From the NCBI RefSeq assembly GCF_947179165.1, contig NC_077240.1, positions 7,180,001-7,244,000 of the forward strand: a DNA stretch of 64,000 nt, read 5' to 3'. Shown piece after piece: positions 23,340 through 34,980 of this stretch. Every line of letters starts with the position of its first letter. The first letter of the stretch is position 1. Source of the DNA: Solanum dulcamara (taxonomy: Eukaryota; Streptophyta; Magnoliopsida; Solanales; Solanaceae). Position numbers and translations under genes: made by a program. The notes under the pieces are model-generated. The model made no database searches, was not told the origin of the DNA, and saw nothing but the letters and a program-made list of their open reading frames with translations.

Positions 23340-24880
23340 TTTTGGGCGGAGTTTTATACTTTTGGTAATAGAAGTTGCCTAATTAAATTGTAATTACTGT
23401 TCCTAATTTGTATGGGAATCTTGGGAGGTCGGTGAAAAATTTGTAAAAGTTTTAGTATGCTAAGCGTCAGAACTGGGAAAGAAATAATATAGAAAATACT
23501 CCTAATTGCAACTTCCTCTTGTATAGGAAAATAGTAATTGCCATTCCGTATTTAGGTTAGACTGTCCACGTCACATTTATTGGGATGCATTCTTTTCTTC
23601 GAACCTGGTAAGGCAGATTTTTTTTCAATTACTTGTCTTAATAAATCTGGTCATTTTGGGATGCGGTAGATAACTCTGTTAAGTAAAATATTGAATAAGT
23701 TTCCTTGTTGGATTTAGTAAGACATCTTTGTGAAAATATTCAGTGGTATTTTTCTTTGATTAGGTATGTATTTACTTTCTTATACTTTCTCGCACATTCC
23801 TCTTGTTTATAAAGTAAAGAGAAGTTGATTTGGTTAAAGTTTGATGATTAATCAAATTATTTGAAAATATAATTTTGAGTGGAAAAATCCCTAGTTTCTC
23901 ACTCAAAAACTACCAATAAATAAGTTCTTTTTGCTGATAACCTTTTCAGATCGTTTAGTTAAATTGTTTCCCCAGATCTCACTAGTGGAATTTTACTGGG
24001 TATGTTGTTGTTGTTAATTAAACTGTTTATTAATGGTTGATTTGTACAAAAGGGGGACTTTGTAATCGGCATTTAAATTCTATTTCCATTTTTGACCGAA
24101 TGAAAAAAAAAAAATCTTGATTAAAATATTCTTAAGGTGAGAGACAAAGATGATAAAGAGTTACCACAGAATTGAAATTAATGAATTATGACATCTAAGT
24201 CACGGTAGAGCGGTATGACTTCATATAAAATTATATCAGATTATTTTTAAAAGCTACAAACAAATAAGAGAAAAAAGGAATATGTATATATAGGTTTTGG
24301 GGTACTTTTGGTTGGGTTTGTGTATGGAAGGAATTGGACGGATAATTATACTTAATTGTTTGATTTATTGGATATTGACTTTTAAATATACTAATCCAGT
24401 AGTCAATCAATAAGCTATCGATTGGTTTGGTATCAGATTAGAATTATTGGGCAGTATATTTACTCAATTATTTCATGCTCACTTCGTTCACGTCCACTCA
24501 CTAATGTATTGATCTTCCATCGAACAAAATAATTTCCTTGTTCTACTAAGCTGGTACTTTTGTAATTATAAATCACAATGAGCAATACATGAAAGTCCAA
24601 ATTTTGACGTTGCATGCGCATAATCATTTATTTAATAAATATACTTACGGTAAAATTGTAACTACGATAATTTTGTAACGAGTTAACAGTTTACCCAATA
24701 AGAAAATTGAGTAATCCGCTCCCGCACCGATAAATCATTAATTATAAAATTTTAATCCGTTTATCAACCGTTAATATAATAACCCTATACTAATAAGTCA
24801 ATATATTAATTTTGCAATTGATTTATCGGTTACAGTTTGATTTTGAACCGCCTTACTTTTGGTAATAGAAGTTGCCTAAC
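23340..24880. other. Diverged intergenic part of unit 1
   Basis: Aligns with 45125-46600 but with many substitutions and indels. No gene is seen. It contains the very short LINE tail at 23970-24018. Repeat-like phrases (accgataaatcattaattat...) near 24720-24830 recur at 46480-46570. Confidence 0.6.
23970..24018 (+). mobile_element. Ultra-short (about 45 bp) RTE LINE tail, unit 1 only
   Basis: The sequence ccccagatctcactagtgg followed by aattttactgggtatgttgttgttgtt is the last 45 bases of the RTE 3' end in plus orientation. Unit 2 lacks it: there cagatcttagttaaactgtttattaatgg is continuous. A repeated ttaaa(t/c)tgttt flanks the insert in unit 1 and fits a target-site duplication. Confidence 0.75.
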
Positions 24881-25240
24881 TAAGTTACAATTACAATTTC
24901 CTAATTTGTATAGTAATAGAATTAAATTCTCTTGGGAGGTCGGTTAAAAATCTGCAAAAGTTTTAGTATGCGAACTGCTAAGATTACAAATCAGAAATCA
25001 TGACAAAAAACACAGCTGCTTATCACAATGTCACAGACAACGCATTTTTAATGGACGATTCGAAACTCAGTGGATAGTGGCCGGGCCCAGCCATCTTCCC
25101 TTCCTCATGCCACATCACATACAACACTTAATCCTAGTATACAAGTAATGAACAATTCATTGCTGTGATTTGTGAGTTATCTTTAATTAATTTTGTGTCA
25201 TAGTGTCGTGTGTATTCTAATTGTAACGAAAAAAACTTAC

Positions 25241-25284
25241 GTGCTGATTAGCCTCAATGTTTGTCGTAACATTCAATCTGATAG
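25241..25284 (-). pseudogene. Remnant of COBL4 exon 2 in unit 1
   Basis: The donor-side half of COBL4 exon 2 survives: gtgctgattagcctcaatg and ttgtcgtaacattcaatctg, with the splice donor acttac. It corresponds to 49737-49780. The rest of the exon, intron 1 and exon 1 are deleted to the leader, and exons 3-6 are also gone (deletion equivalent to about 46710-49470). The copy cannot make protein. Confidence 0.88.
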
Positions 25285-25299
25285 AGTATCTTTAATTAA

Positions 25300-26087
25300 A
25301 TTATTTTTAAAAAAAATAATAAATTAATTCTGTGGTGATTGATACATTCATAAAACTTAAGATTTTGTTAGAGTTGTGCAATAAGATGAAGAAGAAGAAA
25401 AAAGAGAGAGGAACTTAATACACTGGATTTAGTAATAAAAAAGATGAGAAGGAATTTAAGGAGGTCGTTTTTATTTTTCCAAAAATAATTAAGAGTATAA
25501 AGACCATATGACTTAGTACTAAGAATGCGTATATATAGGGTGACGTTTGAATGTTATGTTACGAATTAATCTCCAATTGTACTAAATACTACTGATAATT
25601 ATGCTTTCCATTTTTGTACCATTTATCATATTCATGCTATGTGACAATTGAGATATATGAATGATAATATATAGTATATGGATTGTTACGTGAGAACGTA
25701 TTATTAATGTACATAATTATAGAATAATATGAGTGATTATTTAAGGACTCTTTGTATTTGGCGAGGGTAATACAGTGGAATTCGAATTCCTATAACTAAA
25801 GTGAAGATATGGGCAACTCTCCAATTAGCAACGTACACCTCACATATCTTTTGAACTATTTTAGTAATGTTATCGCCAACTTATTATATAAGTCCAATAT
25901 GTATTCAATTCTTATTGTTCCTCCGTCTTCCCTCTGCCTAATACACAATGTGAAAGAAAATTAACTTGTTTTATTGTTTCTTTTTTTATGGATTCATTTT
26001 TCCCAGCTGGAAATTAAAGGGTGCATAAGCAAAATTGAGTAAACCTTTTGGGTTAAAATAGATAGACAATTTTTTGAGAGACTAAAG
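25300..26087. other. Orphan COBL4 leader and upstream region, unit 1
   Basis: Aligns closely with 49970-50700, the region upstream of the intact COBL4 gene, including atgcgtatatatagggtgac and the GTACATAATT region. No gene remains attached to it. Confidence 0.7.
25529..25538 (-). promoter_or_regulatory. TATA box of the deleted COBL4 copy
   Basis: [12 protein letters not shown] aatgcgtatatatagggtg is identical to the box upstream of intact COBL4 at 50197-50205. It now has no downstream gene. Confidence 0.5.
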
Positions 26088-27105
26088 ATGAAGACGTCTG
26101 AATCTGAATGCATATTTGAATATTAAGATGTGTATTAAAATTTAGAGGTGTGAATCTAAATACACATCTGAATATTAAGATGTTACGTTAAAATCTGAAT
26201 ATTAAATAGTTAAGACTATTTGTTTTCTAAACATCTGAATTCATAAAAATTGTCTTTATTTAAAAAATAATAAATATAAAATTCAAATAAAATATTGAAT
26301 TGATATAATATTATATCAATAAAAAATCATAAAATATTAATTAATTTGATAATTAGTGGTGGTGATGACTAATGATCGATGATTGTATGTGCCAATTTGG
26401 GATAATGATCATGAATGATGGTGGTTATAGGTAGTATTATGGTATAGTGGTTGGTACTAGTGACTAAAGTGATTATTGTTGGTAGAAATTGATAATTAAT
26501 AGTGGAATGATATTAATAACTAATGATAGTGGTGAATGATGATGGGGTTAACCATATGACTAATGTAATTATCGATAATGATTAGTGAATGCAATAATGA
26601 TTGATGGTGATGATTATTATTGGTGGCTGATGGTGATGACAGTTGATTTTTGTGATTGGCGGTAATTGTGATTGGGCTTAGGGTGGTGGTTGTGGATGAT
26701 AAGTGGTAGTGATTTGTGATAGTTGTGGTTGGGTTGAGGATGGTGGTTGAGGATAGTAGGTGGTGCTGATTGATAGTGGGTGTGTGTGATGGGTGAAAAT
26801 AGATAGAGTGACGGTGAACTGTCATATTTGTAGAAACTTTTAAATAGACATATTAAGATATTAAAACTTTGTTATAGATCTTATTCATTTAGACCTATTC
26901 AGACTCATTAAGTAGTTGTAAAATTGGAGAAACAAACACACTTAATGATTAGAATCTGAATGATTAAGATTCAGACTTTGAAAACAAACAGACTTAATGA
27001 CTGACATCGGAATGATTAAGATTCAAACCTTAAAAATAAACATACTTAATGATTAAGATCTGAATGATTAAGATCAACACCTTCATTAAATGCAAACAAA
27101 TGAGA
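26088..27105. mobile_element. About 1-kb non-autonomous DNA element, unit 1 only
   Basis: Present only in unit 1: unit 2 reads gagagactaaatcaaatgag without a break. The insert begins gatgaagacgtctgaatctg and ends in repeated aatgattaagat(t/c) motifs and cttcattaaatgcaaacaaa. Both ends carry related ctgaatgattaag / ctgaatattaag subterminal repeats in opposite arrangement, as in hAT-like non-autonomous elements. The middle (26350-26820) is a GGTGAT-rich low-complexity tract. Its ORF at 26520-26825 is a by-product. Confidence 0.6.
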
Positions 27106-27295
27106 CCTAAAACAAGCAAGAGATTTAATTGCAAGGGCCAGTCTGTAACAAAACAAACTTTCCAGAATAATCCATTAATTTGATATCATAATCAAATTAG
27201 TTCATAGAGCTATTTTCGTACCTCATTTCTTTAAATGGGGAGTAAATGCAAAAGCAAAACTACAAACTTACAGTATGCATATATATTTATTTAGG

Positions 27296-27668
27296 GACAA
27301 TAGCAGTTAGGTCCCTTGATAAATTTTAATTTTGATCGTTATGAAATCTAAAAAAGCATATCTAATATTCAATTAATTGAAATTTATATTTTTGGTCGCT
27401 TTATGTTGGAAGTATGTTACACTTGTACTCCTTTTAGAACTATATTATCATCTAATATGAAATATCAATACAAATTTAACAAAATATATGAGTAATTAAG
27501 AGATGGAATGATTAATAATTATGTTAAATTTGTGAATATTCACGAGTAAAGGGATCAAATGTGCACATATCAATTAATTGGAGGTTAAATGTGCTTAATC
27601 ATGCATATCACAAGGACTAAAATTAAGATTTAGCAATAATTGAAAGACCAAAAATGCTATTTACCCAT
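27296..27668. mobile_element. MITE with long terminal inverted repeats
   Basis: The left end gggacaatagcagttaggtc ... aattttaattttgatcgttatga pairs with the reverse complement of the right end (gggtaaatagcatttttggtc ... cttaattttagtccttgtga). The ends are about 50 bp long and imperfect. The length of about 370 bp and lack of coding sequence fit a MITE. Unit 2 has only the right half (about 52932-53030), next to the PPR gene. Confidence 0.7.
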
Positions 27669-27809
27669 TTTTTGCACTTTCTTAGATAGGGATATGAAAG
27701 ATAAAGTGCTTTGAGACAAAAAAAAAAGGTTGGCTTTTAGGGCTGAATTACACAATAATTTTAACAATCATGATTGATCGAATAAGTAAATGTAGAGTAA
27801 ATTGTCCAA

Positions 27810-28725
27810 AAGAAATCTCTATAAATGCATATGTTTGGGACCAGAAAAAAATATTCATTTATCGAGATTATTAGTTCATCGATAAATATATAAAATATTT
27901 ATTTATCGATAAATAAATATTTATTATTTTAGAAAGTATTTTGCAGTATGTGTCATAAGAAAGAAAAAAATATTTGAATTAAGAATTTCAAAAGTTTAAA
28001 TCTAGGAAACTAAAAAGTGTAGTCTTTGCATATTTACTATTTAGATCTAGAAAAGCTAAACAAATTTAGTGAAGTTTAATATTTCTAATTGTATTCATGT
28101 ATATAGAATATGAACAGATTTTATGTATATGAAGGTATCCAAGAAGTTGGTGAATTAGATGAAGATATCCAAGAATTAAATAATGTCATCTCTAATTTAG
28201 CTCATAGAAATGTGATGGATGCTGAACATCTTTTGAACTACCCTAACGAGAATGATACAGTTATGAAATCACCTACAGAGGAAGAGATTATTCAATCTGT
28301 AATGAATAATGATGATGAGAATGATCCTGAATAAGATGATAGTAGCATTGTCCCACATGTATCGTCAAATGAATGAGACATTTCAAGCAATGACTACATT
28401 GTCAAACTCTTTAGTACAACACAAACAAAATATTTTGAAAATTGTGTTCGCTCTTCAAAAAGTTAAGGATGAGATTAATTTTGGTTTTGGTGGGAAGAAA
28501 AAACAATCAACTATAGAATCATATTTTAAAAAGAAATAGTTATTGATCTAGTATTATTGACTGATTGAATATATATAAATTCTTGATTTATTCTAGTAAT
28601 TATTACTTTATATTTTTTTGGCCCTTTAATACTTGATTTTTAATTATTATCTAATGCATTAACCGAGAATATTATTTTAATATAACTGACTCAAGTCTCG
28701 AATATTACTTTATCGAGGTTTTACT
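27810..28725 (+). mobile_element. Pogo/Lemi1-like DNA transposon, internally deleted
   Basis: The right end is aatattactttatcgaggttttact; its reverse complement AGTAAAACCTCGATAAAG matches plant Lemi1-type pogo termini. The left end agaaatctctataaatgcatat is a diverged inverted match, followed by the usual gtttgggaccag stretch and a atttatcgataaat palindrome. The element keeps only a broken C-terminal coding piece. The duplication homology stops about 15 bp to its left. Confidence 0.7.
28110..28539 (+). pseudogene. Pogo-type (CENP-B/DDE) transposase C-terminus, broken
   Basis: Two overlapping frames (28110-28334 and 28309-28539) give an acidic segment, SPTEEEIIQSVMNNDDENDPE, then after an in-frame TAA and a frameshift a tail with TLSNSLVQHKQNILKIVFALQKVKDEI and KKKQSTIESYFKKK. 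This order (EEEII-S-V, acidic DDE-DPE, LQ-VKDE, KKQ-TIESYF) is the usual end of CENP-B-like DDE transposases in Solanaceae. The DNA-binding and catalytic parts are missing. Confidence 0.75.
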
Positions 28726-28734
28726 ATATTACTA

Positions 28735-30140
28735 TTTCTAATGGGACTTTCTAATTTTTCATACATAGCAATAGAATTCTAATCCTACCTAACAAACTAT
28801 TAAATCTATCTATTTAAAAAAATAAGAAAATATTAATTCTATAATAATATCCTGTCATTAAAGTACGAAATATCCCTTCCATAAATATACGTTTTGTGTA
28901 ACTTACATAATATAATGAATCTCTTAATTTTCTCTCTATCTGCTTAATTGGTTGTTATCACAAAATATTAATTCTCTCTTTGCTTTGTCATCTTTTTTTT
29001 TCTTCACCATTTTTTTCTGTTGTTTATTTAATCATGAAAAGTAATAGCGATTGTTCAATACTAATTTAATATGGAGGTAGATGGGATGGTGCAAGTTTTT
29101 TTTATGTTGTTTTTAAGTTTTTTCTTAGTTTTTCTAAATCATTGTATATTTTGGTTTTTTAACGTTACTACTTAAGGTACACTTTGATTATTCTTTTTAT
29201 TTTTTTATTTTTTTACATGATCTATGTATTTTATTTTGTAAGTTCTTTTTTTATATTTTTTGTTTTTCATTAATGAATTGAAATTTTTGGAATGATTTCT
29301 GATTTGTATTTTTATGTATTAATTTTAGGAAAAATTACTTAATTGAGTGCTTTTTAAAAATTAATTACTGATTTTAGCGATATTTTTTATTTATTACCAT
29401 TTATAGCAATATATAGCAATATTATGATAAATCTACACTTGTATTAAAAGTGAATTATGCATACAATATAAATGTATTATAATGTTTTAAAATATATATT
29501 ATGTTTGTGTAGTAAGAAACTAACATAATGTATTATAAGTCTATTAAAATATGTGATAAATGTATTATCCATCTATAAAACTTGTATTATATATGTTTTA
29601 TAAATAGTTCTCAGCAATATGTATTAAAAATGTATTATAAATGTATTATAAGTGTTCAGTGAAATTATTTTTTTATTGCTATAAATGATAAATATTTTCT
29701 TAATATTGTATATTTATGTAAGTTTCCCTTAATTTTAGGAACTTTATTATAGTAACATATATCTGATGTGTTGGATTAAAAATTATTGCCACCTGATTAT
29801 AAAAGAGGCCAGGAAAACCATCTATGAAACGCGAGAAATCATTTATATAATTCAATATGTATAACTGCTTAAATGTATGATATTGATATAAATTATGATT
29901 TCATAGTGTTACTTGTCGTATTATATTGATATAAATTGTGGTTTAGAATAATTTATATATTATTTGATTTATCAAATACATGTCGAATGATGTTTAATAA
30001 TAAAATTAGTCAACTATATTATATTGATATATTTCTAAATAACATTTATCGTATGAAATGTGGTATAATTAATGAATTAAATTATGTGGGGTATAGTTCA
30101 AAATGTATAACTATTTTAGTGTATGATATTAGTATAATCT
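28735..30140. other. AT-rich spacer between the duplication units
   Basis: No gene is seen. It is rich in tgtattata and tttaat tracts. ORFs such as 29936-30166 are AT-rich chance frames. One MITE-like structure lies at 29335-29735. Confidence 0.5.
29335..29735. mobile_element. MITE-like element
   Basis: Inverted ends accatttatagcaatat (about 29395) and attgctataaatgataaat (about 29675) flank a tract of tgtattataa(a/g) repeats. Size and composition fit a MITE. Exact termini and target duplication were not resolved. Confidence 0.5.
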
Positions 30141-30478
30141 TATTCATCTTACTACATTCATTATGATTGATCATTACTAATTAAACCATGTGAATATTGA
30201 ATTACATATATAAGAAAAAACGGACTAAGTGCATTCTTATTTTGACATGATAATTGTGATCTATGATATTTATTTAACGTAATTTCTAAATATAAGAAGT
30301 TTATTTAAAAAATAATCTAGCAATATGTTTAATTAAGTTGCGAAAATTGATTGAAATAGCATTATAATAAATGAACCATGATCAATAAATTAAGACAAAT
30401 GTAGTAATTAGATAAGCTACAGTTTAATACTTTCTATCTCAAAAATAATATTATCTTTCTATAATTAAAAGTAAACTT

Positions 30479-30640
30479 TGTTGAAAGTAATAAGTGGATG
30501 TCTTTTCTTATGTGGGGCCCACTCCACTAATTTTTTCTCTTTTTTCTAGCTTCTTTCTGGCTATAAATTGTCAGTTTTTGGCATTGAAAAACATATACAT
30601 AGATACATACGTTTCTCTCATCTTCTTCTCTCTCTCTTTC
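30479..30640 (+). repeat. Copia left LTR (at least 160 bp)
   Basis: Matches the right LTR from tgttg...gtaataagtggatgtcttt through ggctataaattgtca and cattgaaaaacatatacaca/tagatac. The right end is uncertain because it runs into a CT-rich tract that is missing from the other LTR. Confidence 0.75.
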
Positions 30641-30787
30641 TCTTATTTTCTCCTTCTTAACTTGGTAAATTAGTTTATTTTATAACATGTTATTAGCACG
30701 AGTCTCTATTACTTTGAGCTATATTTTTAAAAAGGTAATAAAAGGGGTAAGAATTTTATTTTCTTAAAATGTATAATATTTCTAAAC

Positions 30788-31111
30788 TTGAATTTATTAC
30801 TCTTGACATATCTGGAAAAGGCTATTCATCATGGACAGTACAAAAAGAAGAGTGAAAAGACAGAAGTTTTACCAAAGAAAAATTCAAAAAGTATATGTCA
30901 TAGATGTGGAGGTATGGGGCACTGGTCACGGACATGCAAATTATCAAAACGCCTGGTTCAGCTATATCAGACATCCTTGAAGAGAGAAGAAAATAATCAA
31001 GAGATAAATTTTATCTCTGAAGATAATATTGAGCTTATGCATCTGGATGTAGCTGATGTCTTTAATTTTCCAGAAGACAATATGAATATTGATAAGCCTA
31101 ATAATATTTAA
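30788..31111 (+). pseudogene. Copia gag fragment with zinc knuckle
   Basis: The frame contains CHRCGGMGHWSRTC, the CX2CX4HX4C nucleocapsid knuckle, with Lys-rich sequence before and acidic sequence after it. Most of the gag capsid region is absent between the LTR and this frame, so the element is internally deleted. Confidence 0.8.
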
Positions 31112-31218
31112 ATAATTTTCTTTTTATTTGTATGTACTAAATGATATTTCTAGTCCATGTAAATAAATAAAAATTGTGTAATGAGTGATGTATTAATTAT
31201 AATATTTATTTATTTATT

Positions 31219-32620
31219 TTGAAGAAAAATATGGATATGTCTCAAATTTTATTTGGATCAATGATCAATCAGAAAGATATTTGTGTAATTGATAGTGGAA
31301 CAACTCATGCCATTTTTAAAAACAAGAAATATTTTTCCAACTTGCTTAGAAGAAAAGCAAATGTTACTACAATTTCTGGTAATTCAAAAATGATTGAAGG
31401 CTCCCAAAGAGCTACTATATTTCTGCCTAATGGGACAAAATTTGTTATAGAAGATGCACTATTCTCTACTAAATTCCCAAGAAACTTGTTATGTTTTAAA
31501 GATATCCACAGAAATGGATATCATGTTGAGACACTAAATGAAATGAATACTGAATATCTTGGTATAACCAAGAGTGTCTCAGGCCAGAAATATATTTTAG
31601 AAAAATTACCAACTTTGTCGTCTGGCCTCTATTATGCAAAAATTAGTGCAATTGAAGCAAATATGATCGTAAACCAGAAGTTTACTGATCTAAATACATT
31701 TGTGCTATTGCATGATCGAATAAGTCATCCTGAATCAATAATGATGAGAAGAATTTTTGAAAATTCAACTGGACATCCGTTAAAGAATCAAAAGATTCTT
31801 ACGAATGATGAATTTTCATGTGCTGCTTGTTATCAAGGCAAATTAATTGCCAGACCATCGACCCTAAAGGTTGGCATCGAATCTCCTAACTTTTTAAAGC
31901 GTATACATGGAGATATATGTGGACCTATTCATCCACCTAGTGGATTGTTTAGATATTTTATGGTCCTAATAGATGCATCGTCTAGATGGTCTCATATGTG
32001 CCTCTTATCATCTCGCAACTTGGCGTTTGCAAAGTTGTTAGCACAAATAATAAGATTAAGGACGCAATTTCCAGATTATCCAATTAAGGTCATTCGCCTT
32101 GATAATGCTGGAGAATTTATATCCCAAGCTTTTGATGATTATTGCTTATCAATTGAGATAAAAATTAAACATCGTGTTGCCCATGTTCATACTCAAAATG
32201 GCCTTGCAGAGTTATTTATTAAGAGCCTGCAATTGATATCCAAACCTCTACTAATGAAAACAAAATTATCAATTACTATTTGGGGTCATGCTATCTTACA
32301 CGCAACATCATTTTTACGTATCAGACAGACACATTATAATAAAATACTCTTCATCACAATTAGTATTTGGTCATGAGCCAAATATAACCCATCTATGAAT
32401 TTTTAGTTGTGCAGTATACGTGCATGTAGCACCATCACAACGTACAAAGATGGGCCCTCAACGAAGGTTGGGCATATATGTTGGGTTTGACTCACCCTCC
32501 ATAATTCGCTACTTTGAACCGTTGACAAGAGACTTATTCACTACTCGATTTGTAGATTGTCGGTTTGATGAAATAATTTTTCCGCCATCAGGGGGAGATA
32601 AAAAGGAACTCGCAAGATAA
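31219..32620 (+). pseudogene. Copia protease-integrase region
   Basis: The 385-codon frame has the protease motif VIDSGTTHAIF, the pre-integrase HHCC region (LLHDRISHPES ... CAACYQGK), and the integrase core with HGDICGPIHPPSG, VIRLDNAGEF and HTQNGLAE, giving the D-D-E order. It breaks near 32376. A second frame (32420-32620) continues with RRLGIYVGFDSPSIIRYFEP and FTTRFVDCRFDE, the usual integrase C-terminal part. Confidence 0.85.
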
Positions 32621-33149
32621 ATTGTGTGGAAATTTTTATCACTATCACATTTTGATCCATGTACCCGCACATGTGAGTAGGAGGTGCAAAAGATCATCCA
32701 CTTATAGAAAATAACAAATCAAATATCATATGCATTTACTGATTTAAAATGGATAACTAAGTCACATATTCTTGCAGTGAATGTGTCTATCCGGATTGAT
32801 GTCCCAAAATGACCATCTACTAGTATCATAGCTTTTGAATCCGAAACACGCCTGAAGCGTAGTAGACCATTGGGTTCAAAGGATAAAAATCCTAGAAAGA
32901 GAAGCGTGAGAAATTATAAATATGATACTACACAAGAACCTCCTGAAGAAGGTCAATATTTGAGTAATCCTGATATTCCTGAAAAACTCAATGAACCCGA
33001 GACTCAAGTGAATGAAGAACTTTCAATAAGTTCAACTGGTGATTAGATAAATTTAGATCGATCAAAAATTACGGTGGATAATATTTTTACAAATAATATT
33101 GTACTTAACCTCATGCAAGATAGTGAAAGTCTTGAGCTAAAATCCGTCG

Positions 33150-33805
33150 AAGAATGTCGACGTATATGTGATTGGCCAGAATGACAAAAGACAATTCAAT
33201 CAGAATTAGACTCACTTGCTAAATGTGGGGTTTTTGGACCTCTAGTCCAAACCACTGAAGGTGTAAAAACAGTTGGCTATAAATGGGTTTTTGTGCTAAA
33301 ACGAAATAAGAGAAATAAAATTGTAAGATACAAGACACGCCTTGTTGCATAAGGATTCTCTCAAAGACCCGGGGTCAACTATGAAGAAACATATTCACCT
33401 GTTATGGATGAAATAATTTTTCGATATCTCATCAGTTTAGCTGTACATAAAAATCTTAAAATACATCTCATGGATGTAGTTACGACTTACCTTTATGGTT
33501 CACTTGATAATGAAATTTACATGAAAATCCCAAAAGAATTAAAATTGCCTGAAGCATGTGCTGAGTCTTGGGAGATATACTCAATGAAATTGCAAAGATC
33601 ATTATATGGCCTGAAACAATCAGGGCGCATGTGGTATAATCGCCTTAGTGAGTACTTGATAAATGAATGTTATATAAATGATGTCATTTGTCCATGTGTT
33701 TTTATTAAAAAAACAGAATCAGAGTTTGTTATACTCGCCGTTTATGTTGATGACATAAATTTTATTGGAAGCCCTGAAGAGGTCCAAAGGCGATTGAATA
33801 TCTAA
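33150..33805 (+). pseudogene. Copia reverse transcriptase, broken
   Basis: Reads WPE-stop-QKTIQSELDSL near 33180 (a TGG-to-TGA-type change), GYKWVFVLKRNK, LVA-stop-GFSQRPGVNYEETYSPV near 33350, then an open frame with MDVVTTYLYGSLDNEIYM, LYGLKQSGRMWYNRL and VYVDDINFIG (catalytic YVDD). At least two stops interrupt it. Confidence 0.85.
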
Positions 33806-34149
33806 AGAAAGAATTTGAGATGAAAGACCTTGGAAAGACAAAATTTTGCAGGTCAGCAAATTGAACATTTAGCAGACGGGTCTTTGTCCACCAATTCGCT
33901 ACACTAAGAAAATCTTAAAATGATTTTACATGGACAAAGCACATCCATTATGTACTCCAATGATTGTTCGATCACTTGAAGTGGAAAATGATCCATTTCG
34001 ACCTCCAGAAGAGGATGAAAAACTTCTTGGTCTTGAAATACCATATGCAGTACAATTGGTGCACTGATGTATCTTGCTAACACAACCAGACCTAATATAA
34101 CATTTTTTGTTAATTTACTGGTAAGGTATAGTTCATGAAGGCATTGGAA

Positions 34150-34719
34150 CAGTATCAAGCATATTTTGCGATACCTAAAGGGTACCATTGATATGAGTTT
34201 GTTTTATACTAACAAAGGTTGTACAGACCTTACAGGTTATGCCGATGCAGATTATTTATCAGACCCACATAAAACTCGATCTCAGACAGGCTATTTATTT
34301 ACACATGGAGAAACTGCTGTATCATGGTGATCTACAAAGCAGTCTATTATTGCTACTTCTTCAAGTCATGCTGAAATAATAGCAATTCATGAAGCAAGTA
34401 GTGTGTGGTTGAGATCGATGATACAGTTCATCAAAGAAAGATGCGGCCTGAAAAATGATGTCAAAGTACCCACAGTTATATTCGAAGACAATGCTGCGTG
34501 TATAGTTCAATTGAAAGGTGGCTTAAAGGAGACAGAACGAAACATATTTCGCCAAAATTATTCGCCACACATGATCTTCAAAAGAATGATGATATTGATG
34601 TACAACGAGTTTGTTCAAGTGATAATCTTGCAGATTTACTCACAAATGCATTATCAACATCAACTTTTGAGAAGCTAAGATATAAGATTGGGATGCGTCG
34701 TCTCCAAAATATCAAATGA
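34150..34719 (+). pseudogene. Copia RNase H region, broken
   Basis: Reads DLTGYADADYLSDPHKTRSQ, then a stop in TAVSW-stop-STKQ, then SIIATSSSHAEIIAIHEASS, and from 34403 an open frame ending around FEDNAACIVQLKGG. A frame change then follows to the frame with ADLLTNALSTSTFEKL. This is the ordered Copia RNase H, inactive. Confidence 0.82.
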
Positions 34720-34980
34720 AGTTTTCATTAGGGGGAGTAAAGTACGCGCTGTACTCTTTTTTTTTTAACCATGGTTTTGTCCCAATGTGTTTTTCTAGTA
34801 AAATTTTTAATGAGGCAACACTTAAAGCGTATTACCAGAAGTTGTGTACTCTTTTTCCTTCATTAGGCTTTTTCCACTGTTTTTCCTAGTAAGATTTTTA
34901 ACGAGACACAACATCTATAAGTGTTCAGGATATTTGTTCTTTTACTAGATTTTTTTTGGTACATGAACATCCAAAGGGAG

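Larger units (their letters stand above)
12786..27795 (+). repeat. Segmental tandem duplication, unit 1
   Basis: Collinear with 30140-53145 (unit 2). Anchors: 12930-13130 with 30260-30470; 13165-16790 with 35136-38745; SINE 17033 with 41463; bZIP last exon 21707 with 43509; MADS 22847 with 44632; COBL4 upstream region 25300-25880 with about 49970-50500; 27110-27300 with 50720-50900; 27600-27795 with 52970-53145. Same orientation throughout. The units differ by several transposon insertions and, in unit 1, by absence of COBL4 and the PPR gene. Divergence is uneven (see findings). Confidence 0.95.

Noticed and set aside
26520..26825. 101-codon His/Thr/Asn-rich ORF
   Set aside because: Translation of the GGTGAT low-complexity tract inside a transposable element; present in one unit only.
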